A stretch of 64,000 nt of DNA from Rhipicephalus microplus (lineage: Eukaryota; Arthropoda; Arachnida; Ixodida; Ixodidae), in assembly GCF_043290135.1 (NCBI RefSeq), contig NW_027464601.1, forward strand, positions 5,626,001-5,690,000, in the 5' to 3' direction. A program made the position numbers and the translations under genes. The notes beneath the pieces are model-generated. The model was given only the letters and a program-made list of their open reading frames with translations, was not told where the DNA came from and made no database searches. Positions 11,072 through 22,067 of this stretch are shown one piece after another; positions within the stretch are counted from its first letter, which is position 1; each line of letters starts with the position of its first letter.

Positions 11072-11380
11072 GCAGGTTTAACCTGACCGTCCCGAGTGGG
11101 CCTAGACAGGTAATGCTGAGTAACTCACGTCTATTGTGGACTCAATAAAGTTATTTCGCGCGTTCTTATTTAATTTAAAATCAATAAATATAGCGCACTT
11201 TGTAATTGCTTAAGTGTGAATTCAGTCGCTCACAAAAATGTGTGACTGCCCGCATCTTTCCACAGGTGGAAGTCGAGTGGTTGCGTCGCAGAGTGGTGTG
11301 GGTATCGCGTGAGTGTTGCGAAATTGGGTATGGTTCAGCATTGCTTATTAGTTATTTTGTCTTCATTATTTCCATTTTGT

Positions 11381-11565
11381 GAGACTGCACGTATATTGGC
11401 AGCCTTGTGCTTCATGTTGAGCTATTCCAGACGACGTTTCATAGTGTTGTTCTAAGGTGCACGAGAACGCCGCCTGCATTCATGCCGTAGCTCCTGTTTA
11501 TCAAAGTATTTTTCGCCATATCATCGTCGTGTCTACGTCGTCAAGTCCTCACATTTAGCGTAATT
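11381..11565 (+). repeat. Direct repeat, left copy
   Basis: Begins TGAGACTGCACGTA and ends near TCACATTTA. It aligns with 15049-15245 with indels: shared blocks include CATGTTGAGCTA, TAGCTCCTGTTTA and TTTTTCGCCATATCATCG. The pair brackets about 3.5 kb that holds a decayed gag, so it may be part of an LTR or leader. Similarity does not extend outward on either side. Confidence 0.65.
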
Positions 11566-12032
11566 GACAGGATTCATGTGGCGAAAGCCAGATCCACTCT
11601 TTTATTTGTGTGAGTTCGTGGTTAATTCCACTGGTCCGAATCTCTGTCTTTACCTGCGTTAAGCCTTCTTTGAGCTTGCTTGCCGGTCCAACGACAGTAA
11701 TAACGTTATAAAGTAGAATTATGCCACTGTGAAAGACCTACACTGGTTCCCAGTAGACATTTAATACCATAAACTTTTGTGCCGTAAACCAAAGACAAAT
11801 CGTTCGAACGTGGACGTGATTGAATGCTTCCTTCATGACATCGCCCGGACCCGTCAATCGGCTGGTGTGCCTGAATCGACAGCTGAGCCGTCGGCTTTAG
11901 GTATACAAGGGCTGAGTGACGTACTCCAGCCGTTTTTTAAGTGTGAATACACTTTATAAGCGACCCCAAACCATCCACCGCCGTCGGCGGCGTCCGTATT
12001 CTTCTCTTTACCTTTAAAAGAAAGACGACTTG

Positions 12033-12071
12033 GCGGGCCGCAGCGCGACGCTCTACCGAATAAGCCACGGA
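12033..12071 (-). repeat. tRNA-like SINE head, partial
   Basis: Minus strand reads TCCGTGGCTTATTCGGTAGA followed by GCGTCGCGCTGCGG, the look of a tRNA-derived pol III A box seen in tick SINEs. I find no B box, so it is a fragment. It sits inside a GC-rich stretch (12030-12230). Confidence 0.35.
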
Positions 12072-12422
12072 CGCGACGCTGATATCGGTGTCAGTAACGC
12101 GCCCTATACCGCCTCCCCCTTCGCTCGCTCCTCCGCTCTCCTCGCTCGCTGCAGCTGCGCGCGCACCCCTCTCTGTCGCGCGCCCGCCTTCCCTCTCAGT
12201 CGCTGGTCGAGAGCGGTTCGTGAGGGGGAGTAAAGTTAAAATCCGTTGGCATTCGCCAGTGAGTTAACAAAAACTCCCCCGTGCGATCAAATTGCGATTC
12301 CCAGGAGCAATTACACTATAAAGGCACCATAGTGTGATTAATAAATACCCCTCATAGCACCACCCCGTGTATTCGCACTTAACCATGTTCACCCTCGGGG
12401 AAATGCTTGGGAGTTTTTTACG

Positions 12423-13250
12423 TTGCCACAAGGGCCAACGCTACCAGTAAATGTCACTATATTGCCCAACTCGTCGGCCTTGCTGCCAACCTTTAGTGGT
12501 GACGGTAGCATTTTAGCTCAACAGTGGCTTGATGAACTCGAGCGTACCCAAGGCTTGGTGCCATGGACACCATCTACTCGCCTCGTTGTAGCACTTGGCA
12601 AGCTCCGTGACTCTGCTGCAGATTGGAAAAGTGGGACAGAAAACCAGCTACACGTGAGTAAATTTCAAAGCTGCGTTCAAGAACCAGTTTGGGGACAAGC
12701 TTACGCTCCTGAAGTGGCAGTACATAGTCACCAGACGCATTCAGCCACCCAGCGAGAGCCTCGTTGACGACTCGTCGCCGAAACTGTGCATAATTTCAAA
12801 ATGTCTCGTCCGACTGACAGTTCCTCAGCGCAATATTAGTGCATACATAATGTGCGCGACGCACACCTAGAAACAATTATCACTCACAACGGCCACCAAA
12901 TGCGAGTGCAATTCTCGCCATCGTCACCCAACTTGACCTAACTTTGAACATGCCTATTTTGTTCAAAGTCAGCTGGTCATTGCAGTCCGAACATCAACAT
13001 AAAGAGTGCAATTCATACGTGTGCAGCAGAATGGTAATACGAACGACCGATATTTGTCACCAATCGATGCGGCTCAGCCCCCAGTCTTGTGAAGCTTTTC
13101 CTCGTTACCATTTGAAGAGCGAATCAGTCGCTCCTCTGCAATAAACTCTAGAAGTGGCAAACCTGTTTATCGCCCGGGGGATGACATTAACAAGGCCCCA
13201 TGCTATCATTATCGGCGTACTGGTCATCTTGCATCTGACTGCCCTCGTTG
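12423..13250 (+). pseudogene. LTR-retrotransposon gag, decayed
   Basis: Retrotransposon capsid-like protein. The first 80 residues are open (LPTFSGDGSILAQQWLDELE, then WTPSTRLVVALGKLRDSAAD), which matches Ty3/Gypsy-type gag capsids where this segment folds as helices of the capsid N-domain. The same theme continues across frame changes (FGDKLTLLKWQ near 12690, then a run to 12780). Near 13210-13247 the plus strand encodes a zinc knuckle, CYHYRRTGHLASDC, in which the second cysteine is Y, so it cannot bind zinc normally. Beyond it, 13400-13650 has protease-like scraps (GGGAVMP) that I do not count as a domain. Fragmented by several indels and stops. Confidence 0.6.
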
Positions 13251-15048
13251 CAGTTGCTATGCATAGAGCCAGCAAACGAGCCTCTTTTGCATGGCCTACT
13301 TTTATGCTTCAGAGCCACTCAAAAAACAATTTGTGCAGTGTGCTGTTTTAAAGCCTACTTTTTATTTGTACGCTCTGTTGATTTTTTTCCAGACAGTGAT
13401 TCCAAACGCACAATGCTCTAGCGGAGTGTTGTTGGATCTACGAACCTGTTACCATGGTCCGACCTCCCATATGTGTTGTAGGTGGTGGTGCAGTCATGCC
13501 AGTTGGTACATTATGTATTGCATCACTGTGGGGCCACTTGATGCAGTGTCTGAGGTTATAGTTCTGACTAGAAACGCTTTCCCTATGATCCTGTGAGAGG
13601 ACTGGCTTAAAGTCGCTCACGCTGAGCTTATTGTCCGGCCAACAAATCCAACAGAGATTCACCAATCCAGCACCGTCATTGTCATGTAATGCCTCGAGAA
13701 GCGGCTGCCAAGAATGTCTAATTCTGTTGTGCTGTCCGATAGTCCTAGGCTTTTTTAAGCAACGTGTGCTACAGCTTGTTCGCCGTTTTCGCGATTGCCG
13801 CACAAGCCACAGACATTGTTATTCTTCCAACCAAATGCAGTGTTACCTATTGTATCGAACATGAACCAAACGCGGTGATACTTTACTCGAATAAAACCAC
13901 GTTGGAATTGCCATGGAGGCAGCTACGTGATGCCCACGTAAGTTTTTATTTACAATAAGAAGACACGGTACTTTAGCACGTATTGCACAGCATGTAGACG
14001 TCTTTGCCACTGATGAAAATGACGTGAGGCTTTACAAAAGTACTGACCACTCAACTGATATTTTGCCAGGTGTACCATCATATACCTATCGTGTACCTAT
14101 TTCCAGCAAAGAGGACGACAAAGTTTCATTTAAAGCCACGGTCAAAAGCTTCATGCTAAAGACTCAAGCTTCAAGAAGGGATGGCGGGTCCCGGGGGACA
14201 TTGCCGGAGAGTTAGCCAGCCACTGCAAGCCAATTAAATAAAAACTGAGAGGCAAAAAGAAACTGATGCAAGCACGCACTTGGCCGTACTAGAACGTGCC
14301 GATTTTGTGGATCAGCCTTGACAGCAACTCAGCTGTAATATTGAGGCTGTTCGGAATAAAAATCCAGCCGGTGGTGTGCGCAAGGCCAAGAAACAAGCCG
14401 TGAAGCCAGCTTCCAAGCGACGCAAAAACAAGTGACACAAGCCGAGTCAAGGCAGCCTTGCCATTGCAAGACACGAAAGCGGCAAAGGCACACCAGGCTG
14501 TAGTTGCCTTACATCGCTAACACCACGTCGTCAACAGTAAGCTTGAGCTGACTGACTCGACAGCCGATACAGATGTATGGCCCAAGGTTGAAAAGCAGGA
14601 GGAGGAGGTTGTCGAGCCGCTCGAGTTCAAGGTAGAAAAAAGAAGCACCCTAAAATGTGAAATGTGCCATGCGTAAAAGGCGGAGCAAAAGCGGAAAGGT
14701 CACGAGGCTCTTGACAAGAAAGTAGAAATCAAGGTCAGAGTTCACCATATTTTGAGGGCGTCATCACTGAAACGGTGCCAGAAGAGACGCAGGAAGTAGG
14801 ATTCACGCGCTCAGCAAGTCAAACAACGTCAGATGAAGCGCCAACAGAAACTTCGGGACAACATGAAGACACGCAGAAAGGTTAAACCTAACACAATTAT
14901 GAAGAGTTTTAAAACGAAGGACCACATCTTTCCGGATTCTGAGATGATATTGCTGTTTGGTTGCGGCTAAGCTAATACACTTGAAAAAAAAGTGGTCGCG
15001 TGTGATCTCACAAGCCCATCGACCATTGAACAAAAAAGGGGGTTGTAT
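13251..15048 (+). other. Unresolved tail of the decayed LTR element
   Basis: No frame holds for more than about 120 codons. A few tracts look like eroded pol (protease-type GGGAVMPVG near 13480), and a lysine-rich tract lies at 14380-14700. I cannot assign any domain with confidence. It ends at the right copy of the direct repeat. Confidence 0.3.
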
Positions 15049-15245
15049 TTGAGACTGCACGTAATCTGGAAACCTTCTGCTCCATGTTGAGCTAGTCGAG
15101 ACGCGGTTTCGTAGTGTTATTCCTATAGTCAAATACAGTGGTGCGAGCCCGCCCAACTACTCATGCCTTATTGATGCCTTAGCTCCTGTTTACTAAAGTC
15201 TTTTTCGCCATATCATCGCCATGTCTACATCGCCGAGCACTCACA
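15049..15245 (+). repeat. Direct repeat, right copy
   Basis: Partner of 11381-11565; see that entry. This copy has an insertion after TAGTGTTATTCCTATAG and includes an ATG (15222) that opens a short frame MSTSPSTHNL. A leader with a gag-type start codon is one reading. Confidence 0.65.
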
Positions 15246-15574
15246 ATTTATCCATTGAAGGAGATACGTTGCCCTACATGAATGGTGGGGCGCTAATCTT
15301 GGGCTATGTCCACCTATTGAATGTTTTAAATAAACTTTTCAATGCACATCGCAGCTGCCTACGCTGCGTGGTGTGCGCTAGTGCATATGCAGCCTATGGC
15401 CCTCAATTATAGGTCCCTCTGTGTTGTGGAAAAGCAGTTAGCTAAATTTCATCCCCCTTGTATATCCAGTTTCAATTGTTCCAGTAAACTTCAACTAGCT
15501 CAAAGGCCTGGCTGCCAAAAAAACCGTGTCCACTCAGCGTGAGCGCTCTCCAGCTGCTCGCCTTTCTTTCAAGG

Positions 15575-15640
15575 CGAAAGCTCTATTCTCGGGGACAACT
15601 TTTTTTGGCAATGAAGGGAAGGCTACGGGAGTGGAGCTAC
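15575..15640 (+). repeat. Interspersed repeat core, copy 1
   Basis: Contains CTCGGGGACAACTT then GGCAATGAAGGGAAGGCT. The same core recurs on the minus strand at about 20645-20715 and 33462-33525 (CTCGGCGACAAATT, GGCAATGAAGGC). Three copies in 18 kb mark an unnamed interspersed family of tick DNA; I cannot see its ends. Confidence 0.5.
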
Positions 15641-15845
15641 ATTTCATGCAGCTCTCCGCGAAGAAGTCCGACTTGACTAGCTTTTTTTGGAGTGCGCTGC
15701 GAGTGCGCAACCATATAGGTCGTGCAGCACACTGGCTCCGACGATTTTCGATCGGAACTTCGGGCTACCTCTTCGAACCTGCGAGAAAATTTCACCACCG
15801 TCACAGAAATGTGATCCAGTTCTTCTGAATACCTTGGTTCGAGAG

Positions 15846-17300
15846 ATGTGCCCTACACCGTCTCTCACGGGCGACTTACATCTCGACGACGCCGGCGGTG
15901 TCCCTCGGCCTAACGGCCATTCCGCTTCCCGGTAGAAAGGGCGGCCGACCCCACGCCGCAGCCACGACCGTGGCGGACCCCCAAACTGGATATGATCCTG
16001 ACGGCATGATGCGGACCACCATTTCGTCTTCGGACAGCCGACCGGAGGTGTCCAAACTCTTCAAAAGCACCGCGCTTGCTGCCGTGGTCGCTCGCCGAGA
16101 GCAGGCGAGCAGCACACACACTTGGTGGCCTCCGCCAACGCGGCGTCCCTGGCCGCACCTGCCGACGCTGATGCTGGCGCCTGCTCCTCAACATTTTCAC
16201 CGCCTGCGACGCGCTCCGCGGGCCTGCAGCGGGGACACAAGAGGCCTGTGTGGCAGCCTCAACCCCTGCCGAAGCCGAAAGCAACGGACTTCGTCGTTGT
16301 GTTCTAGGCCAGGACCCAGCTGTCCTTTGCAGCCCTTTTCTTCAAAAACGGGGCCGATAGCGCACTCATCGCCCACCTCAGAGCGACCTCGAAGCCGCTA
16401 GTCACCTTTGTGATGGTGCGAAACCAAAATCTCATCTTGGTGTACACCTCGAACTCGCATTTAGAGGACAAACTTATCGGTAACTTTGCGGTTTCTTCAC
16501 CTGCCGGACCAGTGCCCTTGTTGGGGTACCTGGGTGCGGACCCTCAAGACGCATGTTATAGAGTGGTGAGTGTGCGCAGCTACGACACCAAAGCTGCCCT
16601 TCGTGAAAACCTTTACTGGCCTGACGGCGAGATCCTCCACGTCCGGCGACTGGGCACCTCTAATAAGGTGCATCTCACCTGTTCCGGAAAGGTGAAGTCC
16701 CGGTACGTCTCCTATGACGCCCTGCTTATCCCGGTGTAGTCTTACAAAAAAACTGTGCCAGCCTGAAGTCGGTGCACCTCAGTTGGGCATCGACCCGACG
16801 CCTGTCCCGGCCCTAAACCAAACGTTTGCGGCGTCTGCGGAAAGGCGGTTCCACTCACGCATGGCGCCCGCGCTCCTCACCAATGCACGCACAGGTGTGC
16901 TCTGTGTGCTGGGCCCCACGTCACCGGAGACTGGTGCTGTAAGGAACGCTACAGGGCGCCGCCACCCAAACCACACACTGCTCCACCGCAAGGTCAAGCC
17001 GGCCCCAAGAAGAAAAAAAACGTCGGAACCCATGGAAGCCACGAGAGCCGGGCTCTCGGGAACCACCACAAAGGGCTCAGCCCCCTACTACCAACCCTGT
17101 TCCATCCCAGCAGCCTGGCATGGCTGCTCTCGGGCCTTCCCGGCGAGGCCCAACTCGGAACGGATCTAGAGCCAAGGGGCCTACTGTGGGGCAGGGCTCG
17201 CCCGACCCGCCCAAACCGAACCTGCCGTCACCAGGACACAAATATGCTGGCCAGGGGGATTCATCGTGGGCCACCCACGTTCGTCAGAGATCCCAGGTGA
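15846..17300 (+). pseudogene. LINE-D ORF1, zinc-knuckle protein
   Basis: ORF1 begins at ATG 15846 (MCPTPSLTGDL). It needs frame changes near 15935 and 16110, then has one long open segment (16410-16739, including LIGNFAVSSPAGPVPLLGYL) typical of tick I-clade ORF1. The end carries CCHC knuckles: near 16775 SRCTSVGHRPDAC (first cysteine lost), then CGVCGKAVPL with C.H..C, then CALCAGPHVTGDWCC. In the family, ORF1p binds and packages element RNA. Stops include TAG at 16304-16306 and 16738-16740 and TGA at 16765-16767. Loss of the first knuckle cysteine and these stops make it a pseudogene. Start chosen because the same motif begins related tick elements; I hold this loosely. Confidence 0.65.
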
Positions 17301-19823
17301 GCGACTCGGGCGGGGCAGCCTCCCCGTCCCCACTCTCCGTGATCTCCCGACCCAAACCGCGCACACCTACGCTTCCACCCAAGATGCAGACGAGTACGCG
17401 GCCCAGCTCGCTGACTCCAATTGGGTAGAGCACTGTAACAATGTTGCTAAGCATAAGTCAAACCGCAACACGTGGCATTTTTTCAGGGCCCTGTTCGACC
17501 CCACCAAAACCCGAACAGAAAAGCAAAAGCATCTTCAACGTGTGCTCCACACCTACGTGGGTGACATGAATAAATTGGCGAAGGCTCTTAGAGATAAGTA
17601 TCTCTTTGGCCGACAGGACCCCATCGGACCGGCGTACTCATATGCAGGCTCAGAGAACGTAGACTTGGATCGTTGTTTCAACTCCACGATCTGAAGATGG
17701 CCCTGTCTAAAATGAAGCGAGGAACAGCGCCGGGTCGAGATTGAGTGACGGCTAAGCTTTTAGCCAACCTCCCAGACCTGGTATACCTTCACCTCCTCGA
17801 CTACTTCAATCGAATTTGGGAAGGGTGCGAACCACTCCCGATTGATTGGAAAACGGCCCTGGTAACGTTTATACCCAAACTGGGCAAGTCAATAAATATA
17901 GAAAATCTCCGAACCAATTCCTTAACCTCCTGTGTTGGGAAGCTAATAGAAACAATCGTCAAGGATAGGCTTTCCGATTACCTCGAGGCCCGTCGAACCT
18001 TTGCCGTCACTTTGTACAGCTTTCGTCCGCATTGCTCTGCTCAGGAAATTCTCCTGCAACTCAACCATGACGTTATTGAGCCGGTAAAACATCCCAGTGA
18101 CGACAAAACAGTCCTCGCCTTGGATCTCGAGGGAGCTTTTGATAGCGTTACCCACGAAATAACTCTTACCCATCTCTCCCAAGCAGACTGTGTGCGTAAT
18201 GCTTTCAGGTACATCCGTCAGTTCTTGATGAAACGGCAGACATGTCTCCACATTCAAGACAAGAAGCACAGTCCGTATCCTTTAGGTGCTCAAAAAACAC
18301 CACAGGGAGCGGTCCTCTCTCCCCTTCTGCTCAATCTCGCCATGGCTCATCTCCCCCCGCTGCTGAAAGATATCCCCGGTGTACGGCACGCTCTGTATAC
18401 CGACGATATCACGCTGTGGGAATCACACGGTCCTCTTGGCAGCATTGAGGCCAGCCTGCAGCAAGCAGCATCAGTCGTGGATGAATACGCCCACCGCTGC
18501 GGCCTCGAATGTTCCCCCACGAAATCGGAGTACGTGGATTTTCACCCTAAACCATAAGACACGACTCAAATCATACTTTCCCTGTGCACCAGGCCTATCC
18601 CAGAATGCAAAGAAATCCGCGTCTTAGGGCTATTTATACACAAGAGCCGGAAGGTCGATACCACCCTGCGCAAATTACGTACGATCGGGGATCAAGCGGG
18701 CCGCATGGTCCACCGAGTCTCGAACAAGTGAGGGGGTATCAGACGCCGTGATGTTCTACGCCTCGCCAACGCTTTTGTGACCAGTGGCATTCTTTATTCG
18801 ACACCCTACCTATATTTGCGCAAATGCGATGAAAACCCACTGGACAGCATTCCCCAAAAAATATACAAGCGCGCCCTAGACCTCCCGATCACGACGTCTA
18901 ACCGATGTCTTGCAGAGCTGGGCATGATCAACACGTACGGGGAACTCAAAGAGGCCCATCTCAACAACCAGTACCTGCGGCTTACCAAGTCGCACGCTCG
19001 GAGATGTCTCTTACGCCACCTCCATATCCTTTACACCTACAATGCTGAGGAGCGGACCATGATCCCAGAGGACTGGCGTGGAGCATTGGTTATCCAGCCT
19101 TTGCCCCAAAACATGACTAGCGGAACTCACGAAGGCAGGCGAACTGCGTGGGTTACAGCTTTGAAGGAACGCTATGGGTCCCATTTTGGAGTCTTCTATA
19201 CGGAAGCGTCCGACCCTCACCATAGGGGGTGGTACACGGCGGCTGTAGTCCATCAAAACGTGCCTGTCCAAGGGCTCACAATTTGAGCCACAGACATAAC
19301 TCATGTGGAGGAAGTCGTCATAGCTCTCGCCGCTGCGGACCCCGCTTCTCGGCTTATTATTATCGACTCGCGGAGCGCATGTCAGAATCTTCCTAAAGGT
19401 CATATCACCGTTCGTGCTGCTCGAATCTATAAGCGCTGTGATTACATAGACCGCTCGAATACACGTTTCGTCATCTGGACTCCAGCTCACGCAGGACTAG
19501 GTGGTAACGAGGCTGCCGATGCCTCGGCCCGCGCGCTTGTTTTCCGGGACCCGCCTCGCCCTACATCACCTGATGATACAGAACCTAATCTGGTAAACTC
19601 CTTTTGAGAAATTACAGTGATTTAGAAATCGAACAGGCTCCGATTTCTGCCCCCGGTGCCGGGCCTGACTAAGTCGGGCGAGCACTGGCTCTTGTGCCTT
19701 TACACCAACACAGCATTGTGCCCGGCTATACTTAAGCACTTCAATCCGGCCTTCTCTGGGGAATGCCCACACTGTGCCCATCCGCTTGCAGACACTTTTC
19801 ACATGGTGTGGGCATGCGCTTCT

Positions 19824-19977
19824 ATGATGTTTCAGTTAACTGGAAGCGCGAGGGTAAACACCGACACAAAGCAAAGTGGAGGCACACAGCACGAGCGCCT
19901 GGGCGCTCGTGCTGTGTGCCTTCTTTTTTCTTTGTGTCTGTGTTTACCCTCGCGCTTCCAGTTAACTGAACCATCAT
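19824..19977. repeat. Inverted repeat, 76-bp arms
   Basis: Arms 19824-19899 and 19902-19977. The symmetric positions add to 39801 throughout, so there is no net indel between arms. Mismatches cluster in the A/T-rich inner third. Single-stranded RNA or DNA from this locus would form a long hairpin. Confidence 0.95.
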
Positions 19978-20010
19978 GAATTACCAACTAGCCCACCTTT
20001 CCGTCCTATT
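19825..20010 (+). mobile_element. PLE-type fold-back element with 13-bp target duplication
   Basis: A 186-bp insertion in LINE-D ORF2. It is flanked by a perfect 13-bp direct repeat, GCATGCGCTTCTA, at 19812-19824 and 20011-20023; LINE-D coding sequence resumes after the second. Bases 19824-19899 and 19902-19977 form a near-perfect inverted repeat (76-bp arms, six mismatches, 2-base loop). After the arms comes ACCAACTAGCCCA, the same terminal motif as the 3' end of the PLE at 59465. The body also shares a GCGCTC...CTTTTTTCTTTGTG layout with that PLE. It has no coding capacity, so I call it a non-autonomous PLE derivative; the shared mechanism is inference. Confidence 0.75.
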
Positions 20011-20278
20011 GCATGCGCTTCTAACCCGGCGGTCCCCCCAAATCAATTCCCCTACACCCCCTATACGAGAGAGCTGGGAGGCTGTCCTGCTCGACTGCTT
20101 CGCCTTGGCAGGCCAAAGAGCCCTCGTGGCCAGGCCACGTGCCGACGCAGAAGCTGCAGGGGTCACGGACTAGGGACTCCTTGTAGAGCTTGTAAAGGGT
20201 CGGTCATTGAGGTTGTACCTCTCTCTCAAATGTAAATAGTTTCTGTAAAAGTGTTTCACCACCGCCACCACCACCACT

Positions 20279-20789
20279 CGCTTTTAGAATGCCAGGCGTG
20301 TTCGAATAATACCTCTGCATTCAATTTGCTACGTCTGCTTACAAAGATGTTTCTGGGTAAATTCAACACGGGCTCCTTCGGCGCATTGTCGAAATAGCTG
20401 GAGGGCGACGAGCACTCAAATATAAAGATAAAGACGCCATGTGAACTGTAAAGTGCCTCTAAACCTGCATCGTCTTCAGACGTGCAAAATCGCGAAATGA
20501 CATTTTATGAAGCTAAACAAATAATACTATCGCCTTGATTTGCACAGCGTCTCCTAATGAGCAGCATCTTGTAAAAAATAAAATATTGTTGTTTTCAGTG
20601 TCATAACGTAAAAAACCTGACACAATTGGAGGGCTACATTCCTCGGCGATGGCAAGCAACCACTTTGGTTCCATAGCCTACCCTTCATTGCCGCAGAAAG
20701 TTGTTCCAGAGTATAGATGCCTCATGAAACTTGAAATTTTAGCATCGGTATGACATTAAACATTTGGTAAAGTTGGTACTGCATGATTT
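20279..20789. other. Gene-free stretch with one interspersed repeat core
   Basis: Mostly unassigned. It includes minus-strand copy 2 of the interspersed core (about 20645-20715, GGCAATGAAGGGTAGG). Confidence 0.4.
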
Positions 20790-21831
20790 TATTAGAAGGC
20801 GCTTAGAGAATGATAAATAAAATGTAGAGAGAGAGGCGTACACATGCAAGGCGAATCTTTCAAGAATGTTGATTCCAAGAAACTACGGGTGCCATCTATG
20901 AAGGCAGAGCGGTTAGATTTTATTGTTGCGAAGTTACCTTGAGATATCGCCATTCTTTTCGGGGTAATGATAAAGAGGCCACCTTCAAGCAACGGTCACA
21001 ATCTTCAATATTCTAAGTTGTCAATCTGTTTCACTTATTTCTACCGTTGTAAAGCACAAAACATGCGTGGAAATTCTGCTCAAGCACTTGCAATCTCTAC
21101 AAAGTAATGCCGGGTGACACTCTGTCATTCTTAACATCTTCGTATTGCATGAGCTTGCCCTTTAGCAACTGCTCAGTTTGGCCTATGGTACGTCTTTTCT
21201 CATGAAACGGGAACGCTATCGACCACACCCACCCGCATTCGGCATATTCACTTTAGTATTTTAGGGTACAGGCTGATGCTTTCCTGAAGCAAGATTATCC
21301 AATTTTATAAAGTTTGGAGGTTTCTAAGGTGCAGGAAAGATCACCTTTACATCTAATCGCTTATCTTAATCAAGTTATGAGACACGTTTTTAACATGCCA
21401 TATCGCATCTACGTCTTCATTACCATGAAGTGGCATTGGTGTTTTGCGGGATTGCAATTTTGCAGTTACTTCTTCTATGGGAACCAGTACAACTTGCGGA
21501 AAGCCTGCCTCTTTGAGGTGCTTTATCTGCTTGCCGAAACTCGGGGTTACATGACGGTGACAGCATTTACAAAAAGCGTTACCGAAGCAGAAGCTGGCAA
21601 TACTACGCTTATAAAGCCTTGAATGACAGGAGATAATGCACCACAGTGGTAAAGTCATGCGACACAGCTACTGCCAGCCCACGTGGTCTCTCTGAGAAGA
21701 AGCATATAAAGACGTTATGCCAAAATTCACTGAAAGTTCGTGAGTCACTTCAATCGCATGTAATATCTGTCTAATTGTTGTAAAGGTATTGCAATCGACT
21801 AGGTCGGTGGTACTGGAGCTGTTGTCAATAT
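20790..21831 (-). pseudogene. Penelope-like element (PLE-1): RT thumb and GIY-YIG remnants, downstream part
   Basis: Decayed PLE, the 3' half of an element split by the Gypsy insertion. Going down the minus strand from 21831: a stretch after the RT catalytic motif (HAIEVTHELSVNFG), then SCHSRLYKRSIASFCF (PLEs usually have a SAHSK-type word here), SFGKQIKHLKEAGFP (RT thumb), then a GIY-YIG-like remnant near 21180-21120 with IGQTEQLLKGKL (normally YIGQTGRCxNxRL). Further down (20990-20800) DSPCMCTPLSLHF resembles the SCVSTPS-type C-terminus. The GIY-YIG tyrosine is lost. PLE proteins combine a reverse transcriptase with a GIY-YIG endonuclease. Several stops are present. Confidence 0.55.
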
Positions 21832-21991
21832 TGTTACGGTGCATCATCGACAGGAGCAAGCGTGGCACTTAGCGAAGATGAAGAAGACGCCTGTGCGTTA
21901 GGCGCATGCGTGAGAGGCAACTCAGACATCTTGTTCGGCTGCCAATTCTCGGTGGACGCTGTCCTGTAAGCCAAGACCTCGCCCGGTCACA
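21832..21991 (+). repeat. 5' LTR of the Gypsy element
   Basis: 160 bp, TG...CA. It differs from the 3' LTR at six positions by my hand alignment. A candidate primer-binding site starts just after it (TGGTGGAAGTGCTGGG, near 21993); I cannot name the tRNA. Confidence 0.95.
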
Positions 21992-22067
21992 TATGGTGGA
22001 AGTGCTGGGTAACCGCCTCGCAACGGAACTTCGCAGCGGCCGACGTTTGAAAGGTCATTCTACAACG

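Larger units (their letters stand above)
17340..20173 (+). pseudogene. LINE-D ORF2: linker, reverse transcriptase, RNase H
   Basis: Follows one frame (codon starts divisible by three) from about 17745 to 19830. Linker TWHFFRALFDPT near 17475; RT: LVTFIPKLGK, SLTSCVGKLIE, LALDLEGAFDSV (motif A), GAVLSPLLLNLAM (motif B), ALYTDDITLW (motif C, about 18397) where the usual YADD is YTDD. RNase H: FYTEASDP (first catalytic D now E), ITHVEEVVIALAAAD, IIDSRSAC, WTPAHAGLGGNEAAD. A C-terminal CPHCAHPLADTFHMVWAC follows, which is then broken by a 186-bp insertion. Stops: 18555, about 18729, 19284 and 19605. The changed first aspartate of RNase H and the missing endonuclease add to the case that it is dead. 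It ends at TAG 20171-20173. Confidence 0.85.
15846..20278 (+). mobile_element. I-clade LINE with RNase H, endonuclease deleted (LINE-D)
   Basis: Plus-strand element: ORF1 (15846 to about 17300), then ORF2 linker, reverse transcriptase and RNase H (to 20173), then a 3' UTR ending in a CACCACC-rich tail near 20278. The order ORF1, RT, RNase H is that of the I clade. The endonuclease normally between ORF1 and RT is absent: ORF1-type sequence meets the ORF2 linker near 17340-17380. A fold-back element sits in the RNase H tail. It is old, with many stops, yet a single ORF2 frame (positions divisible by three) can be followed for 2.5 kb. Confidence 0.85.

Noticed and set aside
14380..14700. Lysine-rich, histone-like stretch
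   Set aside because: Frames break quickly and no histone landmark is present.
15910..16284. 124-aa minus frame
   Set aside because: Shadow of LINE-D ORF1 on the opposite strand.
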